From: Zygnema cylindricum | Taxonomy: Eukaryota; Streptophyta; Zygnematophyceae; Zygnematales; Zygnemataceae | DNA length: 37,205 bases | Assembly: GCA_037447655.1 (NCBI GenBank) | Contig: JBBHKE010002748.1 | Coordinates: forward strand, 166,607 to 203,811 | Direction: 5' to 3' | Program-made: the position numbers and the translations under genes | Notes under the pieces: generated by a model | Database searches by the model: none | What the model saw: only the letters and a program-made list of their open reading frames with translations | What the model was told of the DNA's origin: nothing | Shown: in pieces, positions 1-9,290 of the stretch | How the letters are laid out: each line of letters opens with the position of its first letter | Position numbering within the stretch: the first letter of the stretch is position 1

Positions 1-970
1 AGTATTATTCAAAAATTCGTGTCAATATAACATCTCAACTGTACCATACATGAATGCGTTATTAAATCGTCATTTTCGGGAAATGGGGATTCCTCGCCGT
101 CCCATGAAGCAATCTCACCAAAAGTCCAAAAAAAGAATAGCAAAAGACTCCTGAGGAATCTGCAAATAAAGAGAGCCCAATTCTTTAGTCAACAACTATA
201 ACAAGTCCCAAGTTTTGAGGAAAAAACAAAACGATTCAGTGAAACATGCAGCGTGTATTAGTCCTATACATGTCAATCTCAATCGAATATAATCCAATAT
301 CAGTTAAAAATTGTGCCAGTACTCACCCATCTCCAAAATATTCTACACTAAATCCCTACAAGATGAAAACAATTCCAAAAACAAGAATGGTCTTGCGTTT
401 ACAAGTAAGCACAAAAAAATGCAAGCAGACTTAGTTCATTAAGTTGTGGCCATAGGAACGGTACTGGAAGTTGTTCTGTGTTCATGTAAGCCCAAAGATG
501 TGAATGATGGTTTAAGGTGTCCCGTTTTGTTATATACCCAAAGACAAGTAGTCAAAAAATATGCAAATAGCCTTGCCGCATACAGTTCAGGCTAAAATAA
601 TTTCAAAGCGCGCCCAAAAACAATGAAATGAACCGTGCTTATCATGCTTATGTATATCGCAGATCATATTACTGATAGTGAAAGGCATACTGCCATTGCA
701 AAATAACCGTGCAGTAAATCAGTGGTCAGTCAGACCCAAACCATCTGAAAACCCACATGCCTATTCTTTCAATTGGGGCAGGTGTCGGATACAATTAGAT
801 GGTGCCCATGACTTGTTTGAAAGGTGACGATACATAGAATGTGTATCTCAAAATACAGAGCACAACTTCGGTGTTTTGGGTAAATGTATTTTCTGCCGCT
901 TGTAGAAACAGCGTGAGTACATTCTAGACATGTGAAATGTAAACTACGGCCAATGAGCAGAAGTGTGTGC

Positions 971-1193
971 GCACACTGAATCGTTATTAACGTCAATAAC
1001 ACTAATTGGGTGCCGTTTTTTTTCGCCCTCTGACCACCAAATAGTGTCAATGACCCTAAATGTTTTATTCTAAAGGTCAAATCTTTAAGTGGTTCCGAAA
1101 CAGCCACAACATTTGGTACTGAATTAGAATTAATGACAGTGATATAAATCCCACACTATACCTTCTTCACTCTAATAACAATACACCGTGTAC
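971..1193. mobile_element. Small inverted-repeat element (CACCG family)
   Basis: The left end reads CACACTGAATCGTTATTAAC and the right end reads CTCTAATAACAATACACCGTGTA, which are inverted copies of each other. The interior holds short motifs shared with the other members (GGTGCCG, AGTGTCAATGAC, CAGCCAC). The orthologous copy is at 11550-11783. No coding capacity. Confidence 0.6.
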
Positions 1194-4100
1194 TTTGAGT
1201 ACATGCCAACCCTTAAGAGACCTTTGACTTACTCGAGCCTTCGACTGAAATGTGCTAAAGAATATGCGAAAACATACAGATAAGCTCTATCGAGGTAGTG
1301 TGTATTGCAATGAATTAACAACATGGATGATAACAACATATCAGATCAATACATCGGTTACTAGTACCCCTCAAACAAGTCCAAATGGGTTACCAATCCA
1401 AGGGCTCCGACATACAACACTAATAAATAGACTTGCTTCATATGGTAAATGCAGTATTGCTGTGAATACTGTTTTCCACGTCAGCCCAAAGATATGCAGA
1501 ACCTGCCCGGGCTTCGACATATAAAACTAAACAAAAATCAATATAACCCTTATAAATAGGCTAAACACATACAGTAAATGCTGTGAATACTGTTTCCATA
1601 TGAGCCCAAAGATATGCAGAACTTGCCCGGGGGGAGGCCGCACACCTCACGCGCCAAAAAGCACACGAGACCTTTGAAGACTTGCCGACACTTTCTCGTT
1701 TCCCCTCGTCATCAACCTCTCCCTCCTCCAAATCGTCCGACCTCCCAACATCGCTAAGCCCCTCGGTGTCCATGGCCTCTCCTTCTCCTCCTTTCGGACT
1801 GACTGCCTATGGCTGACAATCTGGTTTAAAGGGACGCCAGTCTCACGGCCGTATCGGCATAAACAAGCTCCTTATGTTCCTCGTGTTTTTCTTCTCCTCC
1901 TCTGCTCTTCGCCTGTCTTTTCAGCCGGCTTTTCAGACTTGTTATCTGAATTCCCATCCTCTTTCGGGACTCCCTCTATAGCCATAGATGTCCCGTCTGA
2001 CTTAGCTTTCGCAGCCAAATCTTTCATTACAGCAAATAACTCTGCAGTTATCCTCGCACCACAATTTTCAATCAGACACCAAGATAGTCATCTTCTCCCT
2101 AACCAAGAGACCCTTTCTAACAGCTTTCTTCTTATAATCCCATCAGTCTACATACGAATAAGCATGGTTGACTTTAAATCAAGGCCGAATATTGTCGAGG
2201 TCGATTTATCTTTATCTTAATTCGTTCGCATAGGCTAAGACAGTATTTTCTTCCTAAGGATAATCCAGAGAAAAGAGAAGACAAGACTTCCTGTAGTGGA
2301 ATCAAAATAGCAGTTACAAAAAGAAAAACCGAAAGAAAACCAAAAGAAAAACGAAAAGAAAAAGTCTCAAGCCCACCTGCTGCAGCTGCTTCGAGGCGAG
2401 AATCGAGAATTGGAGGATACGCCAAGCCCAACTCACGGTACAGCTTAAAATTAGTGAAGCTAAGCAAAGTCTGCAAATACAATTTCCCCATCACAAAGTT
2501 TGCAAAGAAAGTAAGTTTAACTCCCTTAGACAGTACCGATCTAACAAAGCCTGATGGAATTTCACTTTCAAATGAACATTCTTCTACCAGAGAAAAATTT
2601 ACAGCAGTGTAAAACTAATGTATGCAAAGGTTTGAAACGAGAACTCACTTAGATAGTACCCTAGAAAAAGAAAACCTGGTAAAATTTTGCTTTCAAATAA
2701 ACATTCTTCTAGCTGTCATGTAGGCCGTCATTTACAAAATAAAATCTTCGATGACAAAACAACAAAAACTGATGATGAAAAATCTCAAAAGTATAACGAA
2801 CATATGGTACAAAAACTGATGCTGAAACAAGAAAAATTCCCAAATGTATGACAAAAAAGGAGCTTTTCTCTTTGAACAAGGGGAGAATCCACTTTCTGTT
2901 TTTATTTCCGAGGGCTATAAAAGCTGTATGACAATTGGAAACATTTGCACAAGTTTCATTTGGAAAAAAAAAAAAAAAAAACCGGTGGAAAAGAGCTGTA
3001 AAGTCCGGGACAAAACAACAACTCTAATCCAACCCATGGTAGTATCCGAACAATCTCTAGTTCTCTCTCTCTCCTTCTCTCCCTCTCCCTCCTCCTAGTC
3101 TTCTAGCGCTCAAACGCACATAAAGTACGCCACTTTGTCCTTCCGGACTCTTCCAACTTTTCCAGAAAACTGCAGATATCCCTTCACAAATTTCGAAACG
3201 TAAGAAAGTGGAAAATGCCCACCTCGTAAAACTCAAGAAAGGTGAGCATCACTCTGAAGTCCAAATCCGGGGGAATAATTTGACTTGGAGGATGCGGGAC
3301 AAGCCACGTGGCTTTTTGCGCCCATACTTCTGCCTGCGTCCCTCCCCCGCACCCACTTCGATTTTGTCAGACATTTCTTTTAAGTTTTTTTTTTAAGTGA
3401 ATTAAGCTTTTTCACATTTTTTTAAGTTCTTTTCGGGTCTTACTAATAGAAAGTCCAGAATACGCAGAAGACAAATGTCAGTCAAAAAATGCCACGAAAA
3501 GTCTTAAACTCGTATATAAATGAAGATTGGAGTCGAAATTCTTTTGGCTCTCGCTCTTCTTATCCGCCAAAAAAGGAAGTTTAAAAAAAAAAAAGTTTAG
3601 CGGGCGGGTTTAAAAAAGTTTAATTTGATAAGCAGTTGAAATTCGCCCGCGTCTCCCAGACCTAACCAGGCGAAACAAGAAATAATAGCACTACAATAGG
3701 CCACAAGCTGTACATTTCTTAACCCTAATAGCGATTCACGGTGCAGCCTCCAAAAAAAAGAGTAGGGCTGAAATTGCTCCCTTGGTCGCATGTTCCCTTG
3801 ACTAAAATACGCACTTTTCGAAGCCTATGCGTACGGCTCACATAAGCTGGCCATTCCAAACGCAACCTGCAATGGTTACCGCCAAAAAAATGGGAGACTC
3901 GGGGTTGTTTCCGAGGGAAGGCCACCGGTGTTTAAACTCTCTCTCTCTCTCCTCACCCCCGCCTCTCCCTCTACCCCCTCATCATAAGCTCATAATGAAA
4001 AGTGCGCTAACAAGGTTTCGACTGAGCTCTCGCCTTCAGGCTTTGGCCTCGATTTACACTTTGCGCTGTTTCTCACAACAGTCTGCCAAGGCAATCGATC

Positions 4101-4343
4101 GTTCGTATTTAAGGGAGTCACTGTCACGCATTCGTTACCGACTTTCTGCTTCTGTACGGACCTGCTCTACAACGTACACTACTGTACACTACAGTACTAT
4201 ATTTCTGACCGTTACATGCTGCGTTGTGTAGACGTAAGCTCCGTAATTAATTCAGCCTATACGTGGCGTACCACACTATCCAATGCTTTCAGTTAAATAC
4301 TACGTTATATGAACTTATAGAGTACTAAATTGAAGTAGTACAG

Positions 4344-4546
4344 TACACCGTCGATCGTATTTAGCGTGTAGAAATTATTAGAGTAAAGAAAAAATTAGCG
4401 TCATTAATTCTAATTCAGTGCCAGGAGACGTGGCAAATTGTGGTCCACGTCCTTAAATAGCGTCATTTATTCTATTTAAGGTTCGAGGGTCAAAATTTAG
4501 GGGCGCCGAATTAGTGTTCAACACGCTAAATACGATTGACGGTGTA
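4344..4546. mobile_element. Small inverted-repeat element (CACCG family)
   Basis: Terminal inverted repeats begin TACACCGTCGATCGTATTTA at the left; the reverse complement of the right end begins TACACCGTCAATCGTATTTA, so they match at 19 of the first 20 bases. The element is 203 bp with no open reading frame. If the outer TA on each side is a target duplication the element proper starts CACCG, as in Tc1/mariner-type elements; that classification is inference. Confidence 0.65.
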
Positions 4547-4887
4547 CAGTACTGTACTATATTTTTTCAAATATATACGTCGCGATCTAATTTGTTGGTA
4601 CGGGTGCGATACATCAACGACTCTAACCATTTCATGTATCAAATATCGAATTATATTGTCCGCTGAACATAAAAAGTGTTAATAACATTTTTTTTTCGTT
4701 TCTTCGCACTAACTTGAGAAGCGATTGAAAATCGCCCACCGACCTAAATCCTATGTCCTAGGTTGTCCAAGGTGTTCGTTCAGACCTAAATTACAATTAA
4801 GAACGGCAGAATGAACCTCATATTATATATTTCTTAACACTAACAGCACCTTCTAAGCTTGTGAGCACTGTCTGCCAAAATTTTACG

Positions 4888-6004
4888 TACAATTATCCGT
4901 GCGGTTTATCGTGCGGTTTATCGTACTGTATCTGTACGGACACCCACCTTCTTCCAAATGAATCGCGATATAATATGTCGGTCCCGGTGCGATATATCGA
5001 GGCCCTTCACCAATCGATAATCGATATATCGAATATCGGATTTATCGCGATATGATTTTACCCGATACACAACATTGATTAGCTGGAGCAAAATAAGGTG
5101 TAGCTACTTCACTTATGGTCATCCACACTAACTAAGTATGCATATTCTATCAGATGCATACGAACAAATTACAAATTACAGCAAATTACATGCGCTATGT
5201 AAGAAAAACATGAAAAACTCATAACTTTTATTTTTTGTTGTTTAAAATGTAAAGCAGTGATTGTAAAGTATGTCGTCCACGCTCTGGCGACACTCTAGGT
5301 GAATTACGGTTATCAAAAATAACGCTAAATTTGTTTAGGTTTCTTTTGCATGTAGAATGTAAAATTGTGTCGTTCATACATGTAATTTTCTTATCATGTT
5401 AATATATTGTGTATGCATTTTCTTAACTCCAATTATTTGTATGATTCTCAACCGTCCACGTCATTTGGGACAGAAATATAACTGCTTGTACTAAAAGAGG
5501 TTTGTGTACTTACTTCTTATGCAAATATAGAGTCGTGGCGTATTGCTACTATAATCTAGAGCTATTATTATGGTTAAAATTATTGGTGATGCTATCCTTT
5601 TTGCCACGTAGGTAATTTCATTCCTTGTGCATCAATGGTTTTCATGCGGAAACTGCTAACTGGAAGGCAAGAGTATAACTTTCCATCGAAACCGTAGGAT
5701 TCATAAATTCAGTCCAAAGGTTGTATAAGAAATACATGTTGGCGTTGTTGTGGTCCACGTTGTTATTTAATAACTTCACTTTACAACATTTTGAGAATGA
5801 AATTTCAACAAAATGGATTTTTCTTTCACTCCTTTTTGTCTACACTAAAAGATGTGAGGGACCATACCTAAGCCAGTTTGTTATAAAAAGGGGGCCAATG
5901 GATCCATCTTTTGTGAATCTCGAAAACGAAGAGATTTCTCAGTGGTTAAACCATTTGGAAGGTTGAATGTAACGAGATGCGCATGTTAAAGTAAAAATTC
6001 ACAA
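4888..6004. other. Non-coding stretch with a CGATA-rich patch
   Basis: I see no convincing gene. Positions 4964-5078 are rich in CGATAT/ATCGAT words and end in CCGATACACAACATTG, which resembles the right end of the hAT-like element at 6013-6902. A similar but weaker patch lies near 4578-4660. I found no matching left end or target duplication, so I call only a likely transposon remnant there. Confidence 0.4.
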
Positions 6005-6012
6005 GTAAATAT

Positions 6013-6902
6013 TTGTATCGTGTATCGGTAAAAAATTTATCGCGATAACACCGATACCGATAGTTATCGGTTATCGAACAGTTAGAGGTTCCGATATATC
6101 TGTACTTTCTGTACTTTCTGTCCGGAGTACTTTCTGTATGGTGAACTGAACGAAAAATTTACAGGGAAATGTACGGTTTTTTACGGGCACGGACTTTGAC
6201 GAAAAAATATGTTGCACTTTGTAGTACTTTCTGGCTGGTTAGCTGAACAGGAATCTTACGGGAACGTACGATATTGTACCCACAAACTGATGATCATGGA
6301 ACGGGAAAAACGACGGCGGACACAAAGTACAACGGACACAAAAGTACATCCTTCGCGTCGCCGGAATCGAACGGACGACTTTCAATGAGAAAATACGAGC
6401 GGATGGCCAAGGTGAGCGTTGACATCCCGGAATGGCTATTTTGGCGGCTTATGCCAAAAAAGCTGACGGATTGACACGTGACAAGTTTCCTGTGGATCCT
6501 AATGAATAAAGGGACAAAGCCATGGCGTCGGATGTGAAAGATACATCACTTTTATTGGAGCCGTACTAAAGCCGTACATATCTTATGCCGGCTAGTGTAC
6601 TTTTGGCTTGTACAAATGATCTAATTAGTAAGCACCTCAGTAGATAGGGGTTTTGAGTAGGGCGCGTCGGGGGAATAACACGTACAGTTGAGTGAACAGG
6701 CCGTACATTTATCTGTACGGTCCGTACGTATATCCCCAATAGTTATAAATATCGATGTTATCGCCGATAATAGTTGATAAATATCGGTTGTTTATCGGCA
6801 ATAACACCGATAACCATATATCGTACCAATATATCGATTATCGGCTACCCGAAAAAAGACCCATATCGGTTATCGGCAAATCCATACCGATACACAACAC
6901 TA
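6013..6902. mobile_element. Non-autonomous hAT-like DNA transposon, 890 bp
   Basis: The element is flanked by a perfect 8-bp direct repeat, GTAAATAT, at 6005-6012 and 6903-6910. Its left end is TTGTATCGTGTATCGG and the reverse complement of its right end is TAGTGTTGTGTATCGG, matching at 13 of 16 positions. An 8-bp target duplication and a TAGTG-type terminal repeat are hallmarks of the hAT superfamily. Both subterminal regions (about 6015-6100 and 6740-6895) are packed with CGATA/TATCGG repeats, as is common where hAT transposase binds. There is no transposase open reading frame, so mobility would depend on an autonomous relative. A tandem repeat of about 95-110 bp is visible at 6127-6272. 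Confidence 0.75.
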
Positions 6903-6916
6903 GTAAATATAGTTAT

Positions 6917-7345
6917 TGAAACTATGGGACCTCCATAAGTCCTCAGAATGGACACCTTCCAAGAAGCCTCTAGGATAATCTTGGCCCATTTGTGTTTCAG
7001 CAAGAACAACTGCCACCCTGGCATGCAAAAACTCTGACCACTTGCATCTCTGTGAAGGCAAGACTCCCCTGAGTCGATAGCAAAAAGAATCTTTGAATTT
7101 GCTCCACTGAGCAATAAGTTATGGAGGGTCAAAGTTGACCTTTTCTACAGAAGCTCTCTGGGAGAGAGGATCCTATCTCCTAATTTTTCTAAGTCCTATC
7201 TCTCTCACACACTCTATCTACTGATGTACGGAGCCAATCAGATCACAGTTCCGTACACAAAAGTATAGTCGCCGGTGTACTTTATGTACGGAAATTGTAC
7301 AACATGGCCTTAATGTCGACACATGTCATATCTAGATTCGGTGCC
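6917..7345 (-). mobile_element. Diverged copia-type LTR, 3' portion
   Basis: Read on the minus strand this stretch follows the LTR of the copia element at 28912-35202. Shared blocks in order are GATTGGCT near a GTAC, an AGAGAGATAGGACTTAGAA-like block, a CCATAACTTATTGCTCAG block, GGACTCAGGGGAGTCT, GGTCAGAGTTTTTGC and a terminal CATAGTTTCA. It ends at 6917 in TTTCA like the intact LTRs. No primer binding site follows, so it is a solo LTR or a 3' LTR remnant of a related family. How far the 5' part extends beyond about 7345 is unclear. Confidence 0.6.
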
Positions 7346-7650
7346 GTAATCTCCGGAGATATCACGATCCTGTTGTTTTGAAAAGTCAGTTTCGTGCGTA
7401 CTAGACAGTTTGCCCATAACTACTAATTGGATTTAATATGGAGGTTTGAATAGATTCACGGATTGGGGGAGCGAACGGATTGATAAAATTAAAGTGACGT
7501 AAAAGACTCATTAAGTGGTGTGAACAAGTTGTGACAAATAGACGGCGGATCGCGAAGCGATCCGATGTAAAATAAACGGAATAGGCGCCGCCGGTACGGC
7601 GGAGCTGCGACGCAGTTAAGTCAACGTAGCTGCGGCTATTTGTACGGACA

Positions 7651-7706
7651 AGCGCAACCAGCGCAGCCAGCGCAGCCTTCGCAGCCAGCGCAGCTAGCGC
7701 AGCTGC
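7651..7706. repeat. Short GCGCAGCCA-type tandem repeat
   Basis: About six degenerate copies of a 9-base word related to GCGCAGCCA. It gives an alanine-rich minus-strand reading frame (7401-7733), which looks like a by-product of the repeat rather than a gene. Confidence 0.6.
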
Positions 7707-8307
7707 GGATAATATGACTAGGATAGATCTCAAGTAATAATGATTGTACGGTAGTGGTAGCTTAGTAGTTGCTTAGTGGTACCTTACATACGAAGAGTAC
7801 GGTGTAAATATTCTGTACAACAGAGGTTTGTCCTTTTGACTAGTTAGGTTATTAGAGTAGATATAGTACGGCTGGTATGCCTCCGTACTCTGAGTATAAC
7901 TTGCAGGACTTAGATTATTTTATGGATCGCAGTCAAGTTAATCAAAGTAATGGCAGACTGTTTTCTGCATCTTTGACCTGTTGGTGTGATCACTCTGATT
8001 GGTGCTTTCATGTGAAACTTTGTGGAGTTATTCTATGATATAGAATCTATATGTGTGTGAAGTTTCATGGTATTCAAGTATCTTTGTAAGATTCTGTGAA
8101 CAGTCTAAGTGGCTAGTTTGTGAAGCTGTCAACTACTTTTGGGAAACTATATAGCCTATATCTTCTAGATGCCTTGTTGGATTTGGCTGTATGGTGAATT
8201 TTGAGACCATTTTGTTTAGTGTGGAGTAATCTGTGTTGTCTGAAACACAGCTGTTTTTGAGGTAGTCTGTGGGTGTTTCCGTGAGTAATCCATGGCTGAA
8301 ATAGGCT
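7707..8307. other. Stretch without recognised genes
   Basis: Up to the N gap I see GTAC-rich sequence and no exon with plausible splice sites or similarity. The missing C-terminal Pescadillo exons were looked for here on the minus strand and not found. Confidence 0.4.
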
Positions 8308-8317
8308 NNNNNNNNNN
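8308..8317. other. Assembly gap (10 N)
   Basis: Ten ambiguous bases mark a join of unknown length. The reversed segment described next begins at the first base after the gap. Confidence 0.99.
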
Positions 8318-9077
8318 CAAAAAACGAAAAACAAAAAAAGAAAAACGAAAAACTATTAAAAACCCTGTACTATACTGGTGCTGTCTCGTCATTATCATAC
8401 TCTCTTGCAAAACGTTGAGGAGATCCAGCCACTTCCTAAGCAAAACGAATAGCAAAAAGTAGATAAACTCTCGACTAGGGAATAAAATCTCTCCTTAATA
8501 AAACTTATCACTATACATTGGATAATAGGGCCTTTGTGACGAGTACTCAAAAGTGATGGCGGACCGGTATCTGATGATCGAGGATAAAATACCGGTAAAG
8601 TGCCCATGGTTATAAATAAAGGAAAACAACAACAAAAAAAAAAAAAAACACCCACAAAAAAAAAAAAAATTAATAATAATAGAAAGCCCGTCTTAGGGAG
8701 GAGGAGTAGAGAGGGAAAAAAAATAAAAAAAAAAAAAAACACCCACAAAAAAAAAAAAAAACAACAACAAAAGGAAATAAATATTGGTACCCGTGAAATG
8801 GCCATAAAATAGGAGCTAGTAGTCTATGGCCAGGCGGTAGTGAAAACTCATGAGCAGTGTTTCCGGGATAATAGGTTACATATCACTATTCAAAATAATT
8901 CCTCTCTAAAATAAGGGATCAGCTCTCAAATAGATGAAAAACGATAAGCAAAACGAATCCTTCACCGACCTAGAGGAGTTGCAAAACGTTCTCTCATACT
9001 ATTACTGCTCTGTCGTGGTCATATCATGTCCCAAAAATTATCAAAAAGCAAAAAGAAAAAAACAAAAAGCAAAAAAC
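8318..9077. repeat. Perfect 352-nt mirror repeat (reversed, not complemented)
   Basis: Positions 8318-8669 read left to right are identical to positions 9077-8726 read right to left on the same strand. I compared the arms line by line and found no mismatch. The arms contain mixed sequence, not only A-runs, and are separated by 56 bases (8670-8725). This is not an inverted repeat in the DNA sense, because the second arm is not complemented. No known replication or recombination process makes such a structure. The right arm joins without a break to Pescadillo exon 11, so the left arm is the suspect one. I read it as a string-reversal artefact at the gap. Confidence 0.97.
8693..8715. CDS. PES: Start of Pescadillo exon 12, in reversed orientation
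   Basis: Taking the complement of the plus strand without reversing it, 8690-8692 reads CAG and 8693-8715 reads on as A ATC CCT CCT CCT CAT CTC TCC C. Joined to the two bases CT left at the end of exon 11 this gives L-I-P-P-P-H-L-S. Plant and animal Pescadillo proteins have a PPPHLSPF motif at exactly this place after the BRCT core. No normal reading of either strand gives this peptide. It is readable only because the segment is written backwards. The exon is cut off at about 8715, where the correctly oriented contig begins. Confidence 0.82.
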
Positions 9078-9168
9078 AAAAGGCACAAAGCACAAAACAA
9101 AAAGCAAACAGCAAACAGCAAACAGCAAAAAGCGAAAAGAAGGGAAAAAGACAGGAAAAACAACGTAC

Positions 9169-9290
9169 AGTCCGGGCCCATAATCTGGAGTTGATAAAAG
9201 GAGACGAACATTCGCACAGTCAAAAACCCATTGTGGCTGTACATATTCTCGAGAAAGATGGCGATGTTTTTGACTAGGTCGATCAATTAC
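9169..9290 (-). CDS. PES: PES exon 11 (BRCT, second part)
   Basis: Acceptor ATTTTCAG|GTA and donor GGACT|GTACGT. The 122 nt encode [20 protein letters not shown], then [20 protein letters not shown]. The Trp of QPQW is the conserved BRCT tryptophan. Phase 2 at the end is confirmed by the reversed exon 12 fragment at 8693-8715. Confidence 0.95.

Larger units (their letters stand above)
1..4887. repeat. Segmental duplication, copy A
   Basis: This block repeats 10031 to about 17132 in the same orientation. It runs off the left edge of the window. By eye identity is roughly 90% over the shared parts. Copy A lacks about 550 bp present at 10411-10960, lacks most of the AG-rich tract and half of the small inverted-repeat element at 14160-14505, and lacks the solo LTR at 16234-16664. 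It contains the Pescadillo pseudogene described separately. Confidence 0.88.
50..4887 (-). pseudogene. Partial, decayed duplicate of Pescadillo (exons 5-tail to 10)
   Basis: Counterparts of Pescadillo exons occur in gene order on the minus strand: an exon 5 tail at 4848-4887, exon 6 at 3782-3866, exon 7 at 3223-3333, exon 8 at 2377-2470, exon 9 at 1646-2041 and exon 10 at about 50-159. Exons 6, 7 and 8 keep exactly the lengths of the intact copy (85, 111 and 94 nt), and exons 7 and 8 still read through. The copy is broken elsewhere. The exon 6 donor is changed from GT to GG. Exon 9 carries a 2-nt insertion near 1702, small deletions near 1810, 1900 and 1910, and a CAA to TAA change near 1826. 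Exon 10 is frameshifted and its donor is lost. The N-terminal exons are absent. It is almost certainly non-functional as a protein gene. Confidence 0.85.

Noticed and set aside
6845-7132. A 95-codon minus-strand open frame
   Set aside because: It matches a fortuitous frame in the copia LTR (35014-35244), so it is LTR sequence and not a gene.
8318-9077. Interpretation of the mirror repeat as H-DNA (triplex-forming) sequence
   Set aside because: Triplex-forming mirror repeats are homopurine or homopyrimidine. These arms are mixed sequence, and the reversed exon points to an assembly error.
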